Assembly: GCA_947473305.1 (NCBI GenBank)
Contig: CANJCB010000006.1
Coordinates: forward strand, 62,001-126,000
Origin: Rhodospirillales bacterium
GTDB lineage: Bacteria > Pseudomonadota > Alphaproteobacteria > ATCC43930 > CGMCC-115725
Length of the DNA: 64,000 nt
Direction: 5' to 3'
Position 1 is the first letter of the stretch. The number at the start of each line of letters is the position of its first letter. The notes beneath the pieces are model-generated. The model was not told the DNA's origin, searched no databases, and saw only the letters and a program-made list of their open reading frames with translations. A program made the translations under genes and the position numbers. Shown piece by piece: positions 27,067 to 36,113 of the stretch.

Positions 27067-27336
27067 TCAGCTCTGGGCGGCTTTCCGGCGCCGAGCTTCT
27101 CCCTTGATCGCATCCATGCCGTCGAAGCGGCTGGGTCCGCTCGCCAGACCTTCAGCCCAGAGGCGGCGAAGTTCGTCCCTTTCGGCGTGAAGCAGAGAGC
27201 GCCGAGTCTTCCATTCCCGCAAAGCCTCGCGGACAACTTCACTTCCGGAAGCATATTCGCCGCTATCGACGGCTGCGCGGACCAGCTCGGCCATTTCGGT
27301 CGTGAGCGCGACACTCATCTTGGCAATGTTGGACAA
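27067..27336 (-). CDS. parD: ParD-family antitoxin
   Basis: 89 aa if started at the TTG at 27336 (SNIAKMSVALTTEM, which matches the common N-terminus of ParD proteins). A GGAGGT lies at 27341-27346 (complement), close upstream. A GTG at 27342 or an ATG at 27318 are less likely. The N-terminal SVALTTEMAELVRAAVDSGEYASGSEVVREALREW is the ribbon-helix-helix DNA-binding domain. The C-terminal part (RRSLLHAERDELRRLWAEGLASG) is the flexible toxin-binding tail. It partners the ParE gene 6 nt downstream. Confidence 0.88.
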   Translation of the reverse strand: MSNIAKMSVALTTEMAELVRAAVDSGEYASGSEVVREALREWKTRRSLLHAERDELRRLWAEGLASGPSRFDGMDAIKGEARRRKAAQS

Positions 27337-27402
27337 GGGCACCTCCAGGCAAGAAAGTAGCAATCTTTCCTACCATCGGCAATTTCCGACTGTGTGGAGG
27401 CG

Positions 27403-27822
27403 CTAAGAGACGGGGAGCCCTTCGCCCCGTTTGAGCATCATATTGCGTCCGACCGCGATGCCGAGTTGGAGGCTCTCGCCGATCCGCTGGGCGCGTTCGA
27501 CGAATTGGCGCGCGACGGCCTCGGGGAAAAGCTCCCGGGCGGTCTCTTCGAAGAGCTCGAGCCAATGGGCGAAATGCTGCTTGTCGATCGGCAGGGGTAC
27601 ATGCTTGGGCAGGGGCTGCCCCTTATAGGTCCCGCTCGTGAGCATGACGGAAGACCAGAAGCGGCACATGGTCTGGAGATGCGGCTCCCAATCGGCGATG
27701 CGCGAAGCGAAGACCGGACCCAGCAGGGCGTCGTCGCGGACCTTCGAGTAGAAGCCGCGAACCAGCCGTTCGATCATAGCTTCGTCGATGCCGTCAGGGG
27801 ACTTCTTCTCAGCGTTTGTCAT
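27403..27822 (-). CDS. Group III truncated hemoglobin
   Basis: 139 aa from ATG 27822, with AGGAGG about 6 nt upstream. The 2-on-2 globin pattern of group III is visible: IERLVRGFYSKVRDDALLGPVFASRIADWEPHLQTMCRFWSSVMLTSGTYKGQPLPKHVPLPIDKQHFAHWLELFEETA. HFAHWLELF includes the proximal-His region. These proteins bind heme and are associated with NO/oxygen chemistry, and their role varies. It sits beside parDE but is probably a separate unit, 40 nt from parD. No FNR/NnrR-type palindrome is evident upstream. Confidence 0.9.
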   Translation of the reverse strand: MTNAEKKSPDGIDEAMIERLVRGFYSKVRDDALLGPVFASRIADWEPHLQTMCRFWSSVMLTSGTYKGQPLPKHVPLPIDKQHFAHWLELFEETARELFPEAVARQFVERAQRIGESLQLGIAVGRNMMLKRGEGLPVS

Positions 27823-27917
27823 GATGCCCTCCTGGAAGGCTATATAGGTACAGCCATGGCGGCTCATAAGAGACGGCAAAGGCGCTAGGATGTCGCAGGT
27901 CTGATCCGAGGAACGGG

Positions 27918-28514
27918 ATGCCGAAAATCATCGATTACTATCTGTCGCTTGGTTCGCCCTATACCCTCATGGGCGCTGAGCGGGTTGAGGCAATGGCCCG
28001 GGCGGCAGGAGCGACGCTCGTCTATAAGCCCCTCGATCTTGCCCGTCTCTTCCCGTTATCCGGAGGCCTGCCCGGTCCCAAGCGCGCCCCGCAGCGTCAG
28101 GCCTATCGGCTTGTCGAGATCCGGCGCTGGGCGGATTTCCACAAGCTGCCGTTGAACCTCCATCCGAAGCATTTTCCCGTGCCGACAGAGGCCGGCTGCC
28201 GGCTGGTCGTTGCGGCTCTCGACATGGGCGCCGATGGCGGCGATCTCAGCCGCCGCCTGATGCGCGCCGTCTGGATCGAGGAGCGCGATATCGCCGATCC
28301 CGCGACGCTGGGCGCGATCTGCGGAGAGGCCGGTCTCGATGGCGATGCCTTGCTCGCTCATTCCCGGACGCCCGAAGTCGTTTCCCGCTACGAAGCCATC
28401 CAGCAGGAGGCTTTGGAGGCGCAGGTCTTCGGGGCGCCCACCTATGTCTATGAAGGCGAGCTCTTCTGGGGACAGGATAGGCTCGACTTCCTGGAACGCG
28501 CGCTCGCGCGCTGA
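27918..28514 (+). CDS. 2-hydroxychromene-2-carboxylate isomerase-like protein (DsbA superfamily)
   Basis: 198 aa. The thioredoxin-fold start IIDYYLSLGSPYTLMGAERVEAMARAAGATLVYKPLDLARLFPLSGG has a Ser in the active-site loop (SPYT), where kappa-class GST-like isomerases use glutathione. The C-terminal QVFGAPTYVYEGELFWGQDRLDFLERAL is the family signature. NahD, the best-known member, isomerises 2-hydroxychromene-2-carboxylate in naphthalene degradation; many members act on unknown substrates. It is followed 9 nt later by a P450 gene on the same strand, suggesting co-transcription. Confidence 0.9.
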   Translation: MPKIIDYYLSLGSPYTLMGAERVEAMARAAGATLVYKPLDLARLFPLSGGLPGPKRAPQRQAYRLVEIRRWADFHKLPLNLHPKHFPVPTEAGCRLVVAALDMGADGGDLSRRLMRAVWIEERDIADPATLGAICGEAGLDGDALLAHSRTPEVVSRYEAIQQEALEAQVFGAPTYVYEGELFWGQDRLDFLERALAR

Positions 28515-28523
28515 TCCCGCATC

Positions 28524-29879
28524 ATGAGCGATCCCGTCCTTGCCGCCCCGCCGCGCCATGCCAAGCGGCTGTCGCCCCTGAAGCTGTTGCGCACCATCAA
28601 GGAGAGCTCCATCGCGAGCTTTGCCGCGGCCGCCTTCGAGAAGGAGATTGTCGAAAGGCGCTTCCTCTGGCGCAGGCATGTCATCGTCAATTCGCCGGAG
28701 GCGGTGAAGCGCATCCTCCTCGACAATGTGGAGAACTACGCCAAGAGCGACCTTCTCCGGCACCTCCTGGAGCCGGGTCTCGGCAAGGGGCTGATCACGT
28801 CCTCGGGGGAATTGTGGCGCAGCCATCGCCGGATCATGGCGCCCGCTTTCGATCCCCGCAGCCTCGCGGCCTATGCCCCGCCCATGATCGAGGAGGCCGG
28901 GGCGGTGCTCGCCCGCTGGGATGCCTTGCCGGCCGGGGTGACGATCGATGCCGCGAGCGAGATGATGCGGCTGACGCTGGCCATCATCGCCCGCGCCATG
29001 TTCTCGACCTCCGATCCTGAGCTTCTCGATACGGTCGAGCGCGGCATGGCGACCTATCAGGAGGTGGTGCGGCCGGGGCTCTTCGACCTTCTGGGGCTGC
29101 CGTCCTGGATCCCGCGACGGGGAGCCGCCGCCGGCCGTCGTGCGCTGGCCGGGGTCGACGATCTCATCGCAAGGCTCATGGCGCGGGGCAAGGACACGCC
29201 GGATCTTCTCGGCCGTCTTCTGTCCGCGACCGATCCCCTGACCGGCCAACCCCTGTCGCCACGCGAGGTGCGGGACGAGGTGGTGACCATCTTCGCGGCG
29301 GGGCACGAGACCACGGCCCAGGCGTTGACCTGGACCTGGTATCTCCTATCCCAGCATCCTGAAGCGGTCGCGGAACTGGAGGCCGAACTCGACCGGGTGC
29401 TCGAAGGGAGGTCCCCACGCTACGAGGACATCCCGCAATTGGCCTATGCCCGCATGGTGATCGAGGAATCGATGCGCCTCTATCCGCCGGCCCACACCAT
29501 GTCGCGGATCACGCTGGCCGATGACGACCTGCCCCTCGCCGAAGGATCCTATCGTGTGCGGCGAGGGACGCTCGTGCTCATTGTCCCCTGGCTTCTTCAT
29601 CGTCATGAGCTGCTCTGGAACAGGCCGGAGCGGTTTCGGCCCGAGCGCTTCGCGCCCGGCGCCACGGCCAAGCGGCATCGCTTCGCCTATATGCCTTTCG
29701 GTGGGGGCCCCAGGGTCTGCATCGGGGCGGGTTTCGCCATGACTGAGGCGATTCTGATCCTGGCTTCGGTTGCCCAGCGCTATCGCTTGCGGCCCGCGCC
29801 GGGGCATGTGGTCGAGCCGGTCGGCCTGATCACGCTCCGCCCGCGCAACGGCCTCAAGCTCGTGCTGGAGCGCCGCTAG
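28524..29879 (+). CDS. Cytochrome P450
   Basis: 451-aa bacterial P450. The I-helix oxygen-binding motif is IFAAGHETTAQALTW, the ExxR is in EESMRLYPPAH, the PERF meander is FRPERFAPG, and the heme-ligand loop is MPFGGGPRVCIGAGFAM with Cys399. Like many CYP102/CYP4-related soluble forms it has no transmembrane anchor. The redox partner is not encoded nearby. It is downstream of the HCCA-isomerase-like gene and abuts the convergent thiolase gene (stops adjacent at 29879/29880). Substrate unknown; an aromatic or fatty acyl compound is plausible. Confidence 0.93.
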   Translation: MSDPVLAAPPRHAKRLSPLKLLRTIKESSIASFAAAAFEKEIVERRFLWRRHVIVNSPEAVKRILLDNVENYAKSDLLRHLLEPGLGKGLITSSGELWRSHRRIMAPAFDPRSLAAYAPPMIEEAGAVLARWDALPAGVTIDAASEMMRLTLAIIARAMFSTSDPELLDTVERGMATYQEVVRPGLFDLLGLPSWIPRRGAAAGRRALAGVDDLIARLMARGKDTPDLLGRLLSATDPLTGQPLSPREVRDEVVTIFAAGHETTAQALTWTWYLLSQHPEAVAELEAELDRVLEGRSPRYEDIPQLAYARMVIEESMRLYPPAHTMSRITLADDDLPLAEGSYRVRRGTLVLIVPWLLHRHELLWNRPERFRPERFAPGATAKRHRFAYMPFGGGPRVCIGAGFAMTEAILILASVAQRYRLRPAPGHVVEPVGLITLRPRNGLKLVLERR

Positions 29880-31079
29880 TCAGTCCACCTCGACCATCAG
29901 CGCGTCGCCCTGGCCGAAGCCGCCGCAGATCGCGGCGACGCCGGTTCCGCCACCGCGTCGGCGCAGGCCGTTGATCAAGGTCATGACGAGCCGCGCTCCG
30001 CTCGCGCCGAGCGGATGGCCGATGGCGACCGCTCCGCCATGGATATTGGTGCGGCCCCGGATCTTCGAGGCTTCCGACTTGTCTCCATCGGCTAAGGCCA
30101 GCGTGCTGACGAGCGGAGTAGCGGCATAGGCCTCGTTGATCTCGATCAGATCCCATTGACCATGGCCACGGTTATGCCGCCGCGCCAGCTTCATGATCGC
30201 GGTGCCGGGCGTCACGGTGCCCGAGGTCGGGCCGCCCGCGACCTGCACGTAGTCCACGAGCCTTGCGAGGGGCGTAAGGCCGTTCTCCTCAGCGAAGTCG
30301 CGCCGCATCACGACCAGGAAGGCCGCGCCGTCGCTGAGGCCGGGCGCGTTGCCGGCGGTGACGGTCTTGCCGCCGTAAACGGTCTTCAGGGTGGAGAGCT
30401 TCTCGGCCGTCGTATCGCGGCGCGGCGCTTCGTCGGAGGTGAAGTTTTGCGTCCTGCCCTTGGCGTCGGAGACTTCGACCGAGAAACGTTCCGGCTCGAA
30501 ATAGCCCTTTTCCTCCGCCGCGAAATAGCGTTCGTGGCTTTGCCGCGCCCAATCGTCCTGCATGGCGCGGTCGACGCCGTGGCGGATCGATTCGTCGCCC
30601 GTATAGACCGCGATGGGCCGGTCCACGACCAGACCCCGGATGACGAGCGGATCGGTGACGTTCACATCGCCGAGCTTGGCCTTCTGCCGGGGCCAGAGCA
30701 CCGGGGTATTGCTGAGGGATTCGAAGCCGCCGCAGAGCAGGGCGCGGGCTTCTTCCAGCCGGATGTCCTTCATGCCGAGCCCGATGGAAGTCATGCCCGA
30801 GCAGCAGGCCCGGTCGATGGTCGCCGAGGGCGTCGTTTCCGGCAGCTTAGACATCAGGAGCGCCTGACGCACGGGAGTGATGATCGCGCCCGCCATCATG
30901 CCGATGCCGCCGAATACCGCGTCGATCTTCTGGGGATCGAGGCCGGAGCGGTCCAAAGCCTCGTTCATCGCGAGCGCACCCAACTGGGGGGCGTTGATCC
31001 CCTTGAGCGCACCGTCGAAACGACCGAAGGGTGTGCGGGCGATCGCCGTGACGACGATATCGGTGGGCTGGCCTGACAT
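29880..31079 (-). CDS. Thiolase (acetyl-CoA acetyltransferase family)
   Basis: 399 aa from ATG 31079. Thiolase landmarks are VVTAIARTPFGRFDGALKG; the acyl-enzyme Cys in IDRACCSGMTSIGLG; NIHGGAVAIGHPLGASGAR with the catalytic His; and the second Cys in AAICGGFGQGDALMVE. EINEAYAA is also present. It catalyses either beta-ketoacyl-CoA cleavage or acetoacetyl-CoA synthesis; the direction cannot be told from sequence. It lies between the P450 and cupin genes in what looks like a catabolic stretch, and diverges from the cupin-nitrilase pair across about 178 nt. Confidence 0.92.
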   Translation of the reverse strand: MSGQPTDIVVTAIARTPFGRFDGALKGINAPQLGALAMNEALDRSGLDPQKIDAVFGGIGMMAGAIITPVRQALLMSKLPETTPSATIDRACCSGMTSIGLGMKDIRLEEARALLCGGFESLSNTPVLWPRQKAKLGDVNVTDPLVIRGLVVDRPIAVYTGDESIRHGVDRAMQDDWARQSHERYFAAEEKGYFEPERFSVEVSDAKGRTQNFTSDEAPRRDTTAEKLSTLKTVYGGKTVTAGNAPGLSDGAAFLVVMRRDFAEENGLTPLARLVDYVQVAGGPTSGTVTPGTAIMKLARRHNRGHGQWDLIEINEAYAATPLVSTLALADGDKSEASKIRGRTNIHGGAVAIGHPLGASGARLVMTLINGLRRRGGGTGVAAICGGFGQGDALMVEVD

Positions 31080-31256
31080 GATTGCCTTTCCGGAGGGCAT
31101 AGACGATTGCCTCTCATATAATGTCAGCAGCGATCCATGCGAACCAAATATGGGACGATGTGCCGAAAATCGGCTTGCATGGAAAAGCGATCCGCTGTCT
31201 CTATGGGCCGCTGCCAGGGGGGCTGGCAGCGAAACCTATGAAGGACGATAAAGACG

Positions 31257-31664
31257 ATGATTGGCGCAAGTCTCGACGACGCAAAGCTTCTGGCTTCCGA
31301 GGAACTGGTTTTCGGCGGCAACACCGTCGGCTCCGAGGAGCGCTTCAAGGTACAGTTCCTGGTGAACGACCGCCGTGGCACCTTGGCCTATGAATCCTTT
31401 GCGCCGGGCTCCACGGTGAATTGGGCATTCTGGCACGACGAGGTCCATGTGATCATGGGCGGCGAGTGCAAATGCACATATACGCTGGCGCCCAATCATC
31501 GCAAGCAGGTCGTCAAGACCTTCAAGAAGGGCGACACTTATCTGATCCCGAACGGCGCGCGCGTCCGTTTTGAAGTCCAGGGCTCCGAGCCCTATCTGCA
31601 TGTCTGCGTGATCATGCCCCGCTTCGAATATTCGAAGGACGAGCGCCTTGACACTTACAGCTGA
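31257..31664 (+). CDS. Cupin-domain protein
   Basis: 135-aa small single-domain cupin. The beta-barrel pattern is VNWAFWHDEVHVIMGGECKCTYTL (first motif, with His and Glu), then FKKGDTYLIPNGARVRFEVQGSEPYLHVCVIM (second motif). The usual metal-binding His set is only partly visible, so metal dependence is uncertain. Start ATG 31257, with GACGATAAAGACG directly upstream and no strong SD. Its last 17 nt overlap the nitrilase start, which argues for joint function. It may be a sugar/acid isomerase-like or binding protein; the function is not known. Confidence 0.75.
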   Translation: MIGASLDDAKLLASEELVFGGNTVGSEERFKVQFLVNDRRGTLAYESFAPGSTVNWAFWHDEVHVIMGGECKCTYTLAPNHRKQVVKTFKKGDTYLIPNGARVRFEVQGSEPYLHVCVIMPRFEYSKDERLDTYS

Positions 31665-32571
31665 GGCCGATGCCCCCGTTGCGGGGGCGCAGGTCGCCGT
31701 CGCCCAGATCTCCGCGATCCAATGCTGGTCGGATCCGTCGGGCCTTGAGGTCAATACCGCCAAGGTCCAGGACTGGTACGGCAAGGTCGCCGACAGCACC
31801 GATCTGGTCGTTTTTCCTGAATTGACGCTATCGGGATATATCCCCCTCAAGGGATACGACCAGAACAAGAAGCGGATCCTGTCGGAGGTCGCCGACCGCG
31901 CCGCCGGCAAGTCGCTACCCGAGTTGGCCAAGGCCACCAAGGGCCGCCGCGCGGCCATGGTCGTGGGCTTCATGGAGCCCACCAGCATGCGCCACGAGAT
32001 GTACAACTCGGTGGCGCTGCTCCAGGACGGAGCGATCCTCGGCGTCTATCGCAAGATGCATCTGCCGGTGGAGGAGAACCACTATTTCGTCCCTGGCGAC
32101 GAGACGGTGGTGGTCGACTGCCGGGCGGGCCGGGTCGGGCTTACGATCTGCTACGATATCGTCTTCCCGGAATCGGCGCGGATGGCGGCGCTCCAGGGCG
32201 CCGAGATCGTGATCGCGACCTCCAATTGGCTCGCGATCCAGGACCTCCAACGCCTGGGCGAAGTGCTGCCCGTGGCGCGGGCGCTGGAACAGCAGTGCCA
32301 TGTGATCTTCGTGAACGGCGTGGGCCAGTTCGAGATCCGGGGCCGGGTCTGGGACCTCTATGGCGCCAGCACCATCGTCAGCGCCAAGGGCGAGGTCGTG
32401 GCGAAGGCCGGCAATGGCGAGGAACTGCTGCAAGGCTTCCTGCCGCGCTCGGCGCTGGCGGATGCCGCCAATGTCTTCCCCTTAATGCGGGATCGTCGTC
32501 CCGACGCCTATGGGGATATCGCCGGTGGCCGCACCCGTTTCGCCAAGGTAAAGCCGGGGACGCCGGTTTAG
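31648..32571 (+). CDS. Carbon-nitrogen hydrolase (nitrilase superfamily)
   Basis: 307-aa amidase/nitrilase-fold enzyme. The catalytic triad is complete: Glu58 in VVFPELTLSGYIP, Lys136 in YRKMHLP and Cys168 in GLTICYDIVFPESAR. That set defines the superfamily, which cuts amides, carbamyls or nitriles. N-carbamoylputrescine amidohydrolase and beta-ureidopropionase are the closest types by feel, but substrate class is inference. The start is TTG 31648, inside the cupin gene, so translation is coupled to the cupin. A REP-like inverted repeat follows 9 nt after the stop. Confidence 0.9.
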   Translation: MTLTAEADAPVAGAQVAVAQISAIQCWSDPSGLEVNTAKVQDWYGKVADSTDLVVFPELTLSGYIPLKGYDQNKKRILSEVADRAAGKSLPELAKATKGRRAAMVVGFMEPTSMRHEMYNSVALLQDGAILGVYRKMHLPVEENHYFVPGDETVVVDCRAGRVGLTICYDIVFPESARMAALQGAEIVIATSNWLAIQDLQRLGEVLPVARALEQQCHVIFVNGVGQFEIRGRVWDLYGASTIVSAKGEVVAKAGNGEELLQGFLPRSALADAANVFPLMRDRRPDAYGDIAGGRTRFAKVKPGTPV

Positions 32572-32580
32572 AGTTCGGTT

Positions 32581-32720
32581 GAGCCCTTCTCCGCCCTTTT
32601 CAGGGGGGAGAAGGATTTAGGATGAGGTGGGGCGAGGGTGCCGATGCGCCCGAGCATCGTGCCGCCGGATGAAACCCACCTCACCCCAGCCCTCTCCCCC
32701 CTTGAAGGGCGGAGAGGGAG
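32581..32720. repeat. REP-like imperfect inverted repeat (palindromic intergenic element)
   Basis: About 140 nt between the nitrilase stop and the convergent lytic-transglycosylase stop. The left arm (32585-32635, containing CCTTCTCCGCCCTTTTCAGG and GATGAGGTGGGG) is the reverse complement, with few mismatches, of the right arm (32672-32720, containing CCCACCTCACCCC and CTTGAAGGGCGGAGAGGG). Each arm also folds on itself. The centre holds a small GATGC...GCATC hairpin at about 32643-32658. The arrangement matches the common proteobacterial REP/small mobile palindromic elements. It could also end transcription from both sides. Other copies would be expected in the genome. Confidence 0.8.
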
Positions 32721-32725
32721 AAAAA

Positions 32726-33523
32726 TCAGCTCTCTTCCGCGTATTTCACGAACTGCCGCCGCATCGTTTCCACCTGCTTCAAGTACGCTGCGGGACTGTG
32801 CTCGCCGCAGCGCTCGCCGGGTGCGAGCCTGAAGCCGCGCTTGGCGAAAGCGACGGCGCGCGTCGGACCGCAGAGATGGATGATCGCCGCGAGATCCTGC
32901 TTCTGCTTGGGGCTCGCGGCTTGCTTCCGCTTGCTCAGGATCGCCGAGATATTGCGGTGGAGCAGCGAGGCGGTGAGTTCCGTCGACGGAGCGGGATCGG
33001 TGCGGGCGGAGGTCCCGTGCGGTCGGCAAGTGTCGCTCGACCGGGCCGCCACCACCTGGTGGTCCCGGATGCAGTGGCCCTGCGCATAGGCGAAAGCGGC
33101 GTCGGTCATCTGGAACATGCCGGTAGCGCTCGACGCCGGCCGGACCGCGTAATAGGGGCCGACCGCGTGCTTCTTATAGGGCCGTGCCACCGGATTGCCG
33201 CCACTCTCCACCTGGGCAAGGGCCGCGAGCAATTCGGGCGGGACCGATGAGGTCGAATATTCCCGGAAGACCGAAGCATATTCCCGCCATGTCCCGGCCG
33301 GTGTCTTGACCACCCCGGCCTGCTCCGGAACGGGAGCGATCTCGGGCGTCAGTTCGGGCAACGGCGTCAAAAGGAGCGAGACGGGGATGGCCGCGAGCAT
33401 CAGCCCGACAGCCAGCCCTATGCAGATCATCTGACCCAGCGCTCGGGACTTCGGCTGGACACCGACCGGGATAATCGGCGCTGTGGCGGGCAGGAGGGGC
33501 ATGACCCGCACAATCGCGGGCAT
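32726..33523 (-). CDS. Lytic transglycosylase (SLT domain), membrane anchored
   Basis: 265 aa. A single hydrophobic segment (about residues 30-52, MICIGLAVGLMLAAIPVSLLL) anchors it to the inner membrane with the rest periplasmic. The SLT-like catalytic core begins VPPELLAALAQVESGGNPVARPY, with the catalytic Glu in QVESGGN, and continues through SSATGMFQMTDAAFAYAQGHC. It would cut peptidoglycan glycan strands. The usual GLMQ is replaced by TGMFQ, as in several SLT families. Its stop lies just beyond the REP-like element. Start ATG 33523 is used; ATG 33502 is an alternative. Confidence 0.8.
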   Translation of the reverse strand: MPAIVRVMPLLPATAPIIPVGVQPKSRALGQMICIGLAVGLMLAAIPVSLLLTPLPELTPEIAPVPEQAGVVKTPAGTWREYASVFREYSTSSVPPELLAALAQVESGGNPVARPYKKHAVGPYYAVRPASSATGMFQMTDAAFAYAQGHCIRDHQVVAARSSDTCRPHGTSARTDPAPSTELTASLLHRNISAILSKRKQAASPKQKQDLAAIIHLCGPTRAVAFAKRGFRLAPGERCGEHSPAAYLKQVETMRRQFVKYAEES

Positions 33524-33564
33524 TTACGACAAATCTAAGGCTGGATCTGGCCGCTTTCGCGGCT

Positions 33565-35940
33565 TCAGTGTCCCGCTTCGCTCAGCATCCGGCGGATGTT
33601 GTTGGGATTCAGGGGCACGGAGGTGATCTTGACGCCCAAGGGCTCCAGCGCCATGGCCACCGCATTGGTGAGCGCGCCGCCGGTGGCCAGGATGCCCCCT
33701 TCGCCGGCGCCCTTCACTCCCAGCGGATTGAGCTTCGAGGGATGGCGGCCGAGGCTGATCGCCTCGACGACCGGATAGTCGGTTGCCGTCGCCAGCAGAT
33801 AATCCGCGAAGCTTCCCGTGAGCAATTGCCCATCCGGCCCATAGACCATCTCGTCGAGGAAGGTTCCCCCGATCCCCTGGACCGCCCCGCCGATCACCTG
33901 GCCATGGGCCAGGAGCGGATTGATCGAATTGCCGATGTCCTCGACGATCAGATAGCGCAGCACCTCGACCCGCCCGGTCTCCAGATCGACCGCCACATGC
34001 GCGACATGGGTCCCATAGGGGAAGGTCTTGACCGTCTGCTCGAACTTCGCGGTTTCCTCGAGCGCCACACCGAGATGCGGGCGGCTTGTCCCGGGCGACA
34101 GCTCCGGCGCCGCTTGCGCCAATTCCTGGAGCGTCATCAACGCGGGTCCGTTGCCGTCGCGGCGGCGGATCGCTCCGCCGGTAAAATCGATCTCCTCGAC
34201 GCCGAGGTTGAGCCGACGCGCCGCGACCGCCAGCGCCGTCTGCCGGAATTTCTGCGCGGCCAGCAGCACCGCGCTGCCCGCCATGACCGCGCCCCGGCTG
34301 TGATAGGTGCCGCAGCCATTCTCGACGATGCTGGTGGTACCGTGGAAAACCTGGATGTCGTCCATATGCATGTCGAGGGCGTCGGCGGCGATCTGCGCGA
34401 AGACCGTCTCATGGCCTTGGCCGGAAGTTGCGACGCCGACGCTCACCGAAATCTTGCCCTCGGTCGAGAGCGCCGCCCGCGCGGTCTCGAAGGGGCCGGC
34501 GCCGCTGCTCTCGACGAAACAGGCGATGCCGACGCCGGTCCGGATCTTGTCCGATCGCGGGGCCTGGGCCTCGCGGACCAGATCGTCGTAGCGGATTTCC
34601 GCCAGCGCCCGGTCCAAGGGCTCGAAGAAATTGCCGGTGTCATAGGCGTCCGAGGACTCATGCGGGACCAGCTTCGGGGCCTCGAAGGGCATTTCCTCGG
34701 GCCGGATCATGTTGCGCTTGCGGAACTCGACCGGGGTCAGGCCGAGATCCTTTGCCATGAGGTCGAAAAGCCGTTCCCGGAAAAAACAGGCTTCGTAGAG
34801 ACCGGGGCCGCGATAGGTGCCGACCGGCGTCTTGTTGGTCACGACCGCTTCGATGGTGATGTCGATCGCGGGATAGCGATAGGGGCCCGGCAGCCATTGG
34901 GCGCATTTCGACGGCACCACCCCGCCGTTGGTCCGCACATAGGCGCCCATGTCCGCGCAGAGCGTAGCCTCGATCCCCAGGATATGGCCTTCCGCGTCGG
35001 TCGAAACTTCCACCTCGCATTCGATCTCGCGGGAGTGGTTCGAGGACATGAGGTGCTCGCGCCGGTCCTCGGTCCATTTCACGGGGCGCTTCAGATGCAT
35101 GGCCGCGAAGGGGACGAGGAAATCCTCGGGATAGAACTCGCCGCGCGAGCCGAAGCTGCCGCCGACATCCACCTCGATGAACTCGATATCCTCCTGCGGC
35201 ATGTCGATGAGGCTCGCCAGGATGCGGCGGTTGTGAAAGGTGACCTTGGTGGGACCCCAGACCCGCAGCTTGTAGGGCGAGCCCTCCGGGTCCCAGGTGG
35301 CGAGCAGTCCCCGCGTCTCCATGGGGCAGGCCGCCTGGCGATGGCTGCGGAAGGTTTCCTTGCGCCGATAGGCTGCGCCCGCCGTGGCTTCCGCGATGGT
35401 GGAGCCCGAGGTCACCGTGTAGCGCGTCGCGAGATTGGTGCCCGTCGCCTCGTGAAGAATGCTGCTGTCCCGCATCGCCTCGGCGCGGCTGGTCACCGGC
35501 TCCAGGGGCTCGCAATCGACCTCGACGAGTTCGAGCGCGTCTTCGCAGATGGCGCGGCTTTCGGCGAAAAGCATCGCGACGGGCTCGCCGACGAAAAGCA
35601 CCTTGTCACTGGCAAGCGGCCGCTGGAGATATTGATGGAACCCCGGCAGAGGCCCCAATCGCAGCGGGATCATGCCGGGATATTGGGCGATATCGGCGGC
35701 CGTGATAATGCCGAGGACGCCTGGCAGCTTCAGGGCTTCGGTGGCGTCGATCCCCTTGAGTCGCGCATGGGCGTGCTGACTTCTGACGGTAATCGCATGG
35801 ACCATGCCCTCCATCTGGAGGTCGTCGATAAAGGTGCCCTTGCCGGTCAGGAAACGCTCGTCCTCCACCCGGGGAATGGATCGGCCGAAGAATTTCCCGT
35901 CCTCCGCTTCATCGTGGCCATGATGCGCCGCGACATTCAT
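33565..35940 (-). CDS. Xanthine dehydrogenase/CoxL-family molybdopterin-binding subunit (second copy)
   Basis: 791-aa molybdenum hydroxylase large subunit, clearly diverged from the copy at 19216. Start region: RSIPRVEDERFLTGKGTFIDDL. The substrate loop is GTYRGPGLYEACFFRERLFDLMAKDLGL, which departs from the AYRGAGR of form II. Other landmarks are VDVGGSFGSRGEFYPED, GVATSGQGHETVFAQIAADAL and the catalytic Glu in GVKGAGEGGILATGGALTNAVAMALEP. Again there is no adjacent medium (FAD) or small (2Fe-2S) subunit gene. It diverges from the crotonase-led catabolic operon at 36114. Confidence 0.9.
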   Translation of the reverse strand: MNVAAHHGHDEAEDGKFFGRSIPRVEDERFLTGKGTFIDDLQMEGMVHAITVRSQHAHARLKGIDATEALKLPGVLGIITAADIAQYPGMIPLRLGPLPGFHQYLQRPLASDKVLFVGEPVAMLFAESRAICEDALELVEVDCEPLEPVTSRAEAMRDSSILHEATGTNLATRYTVTSGSTIAEATAGAAYRRKETFRSHRQAACPMETRGLLATWDPEGSPYKLRVWGPTKVTFHNRRILASLIDMPQEDIEFIEVDVGGSFGSRGEFYPEDFLVPFAAMHLKRPVKWTEDRREHLMSSNHSREIECEVEVSTDAEGHILGIEATLCADMGAYVRTNGGVVPSKCAQWLPGPYRYPAIDITIEAVVTNKTPVGTYRGPGLYEACFFRERLFDLMAKDLGLTPVEFRKRNMIRPEEMPFEAPKLVPHESSDAYDTGNFFEPLDRALAEIRYDDLVREAQAPRSDKIRTGVGIACFVESSGAGPFETARAALSTEGKISVSVGVATSGQGHETVFAQIAADALDMHMDDIQVFHGTTSIVENGCGTYHSRGAVMAGSAVLLAAQKFRQTALAVAARRLNLGVEEIDFTGGAIRRRDGNGPALMTLQELAQAAPELSPGTSRPHLGVALEETAKFEQTVKTFPYGTHVAHVAVDLETGRVEVLRYLIVEDIGNSINPLLAHGQVIGGAVQGIGGTFLDEMVYGPDGQLLTGSFADYLLATATDYPVVEAISLGRHPSKLNPLGVKGAGEGGILATGGALTNAVAMALEPLGVKITSVPLNPNNIRRMLSEAGH

Positions 35941-36113
35941 CCGCCGTTGCTTTCATGAAGGCAGAACCGGCTTGCCATGCTACCCATTCCCGCTTAATTG
36001 TGACCCGCCCAAAATGCCTTTTGTAGGATTGTAGTCAAGTAACGCTGTGGGGGCGGTTCGATGATTGCTAAATTAGCCTCCCCGCGACGGGGTGGCCAGA
36101 GAGGGATCGACCG

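Noticed and set aside
33568-35958. 796-aa plus-strand open frame
   Set aside because: It lies antisense to the CoxL-like gene, shows no family motif and has the Arg/Gly/Ala-rich, low-complexity look of high-GC shadow frames.
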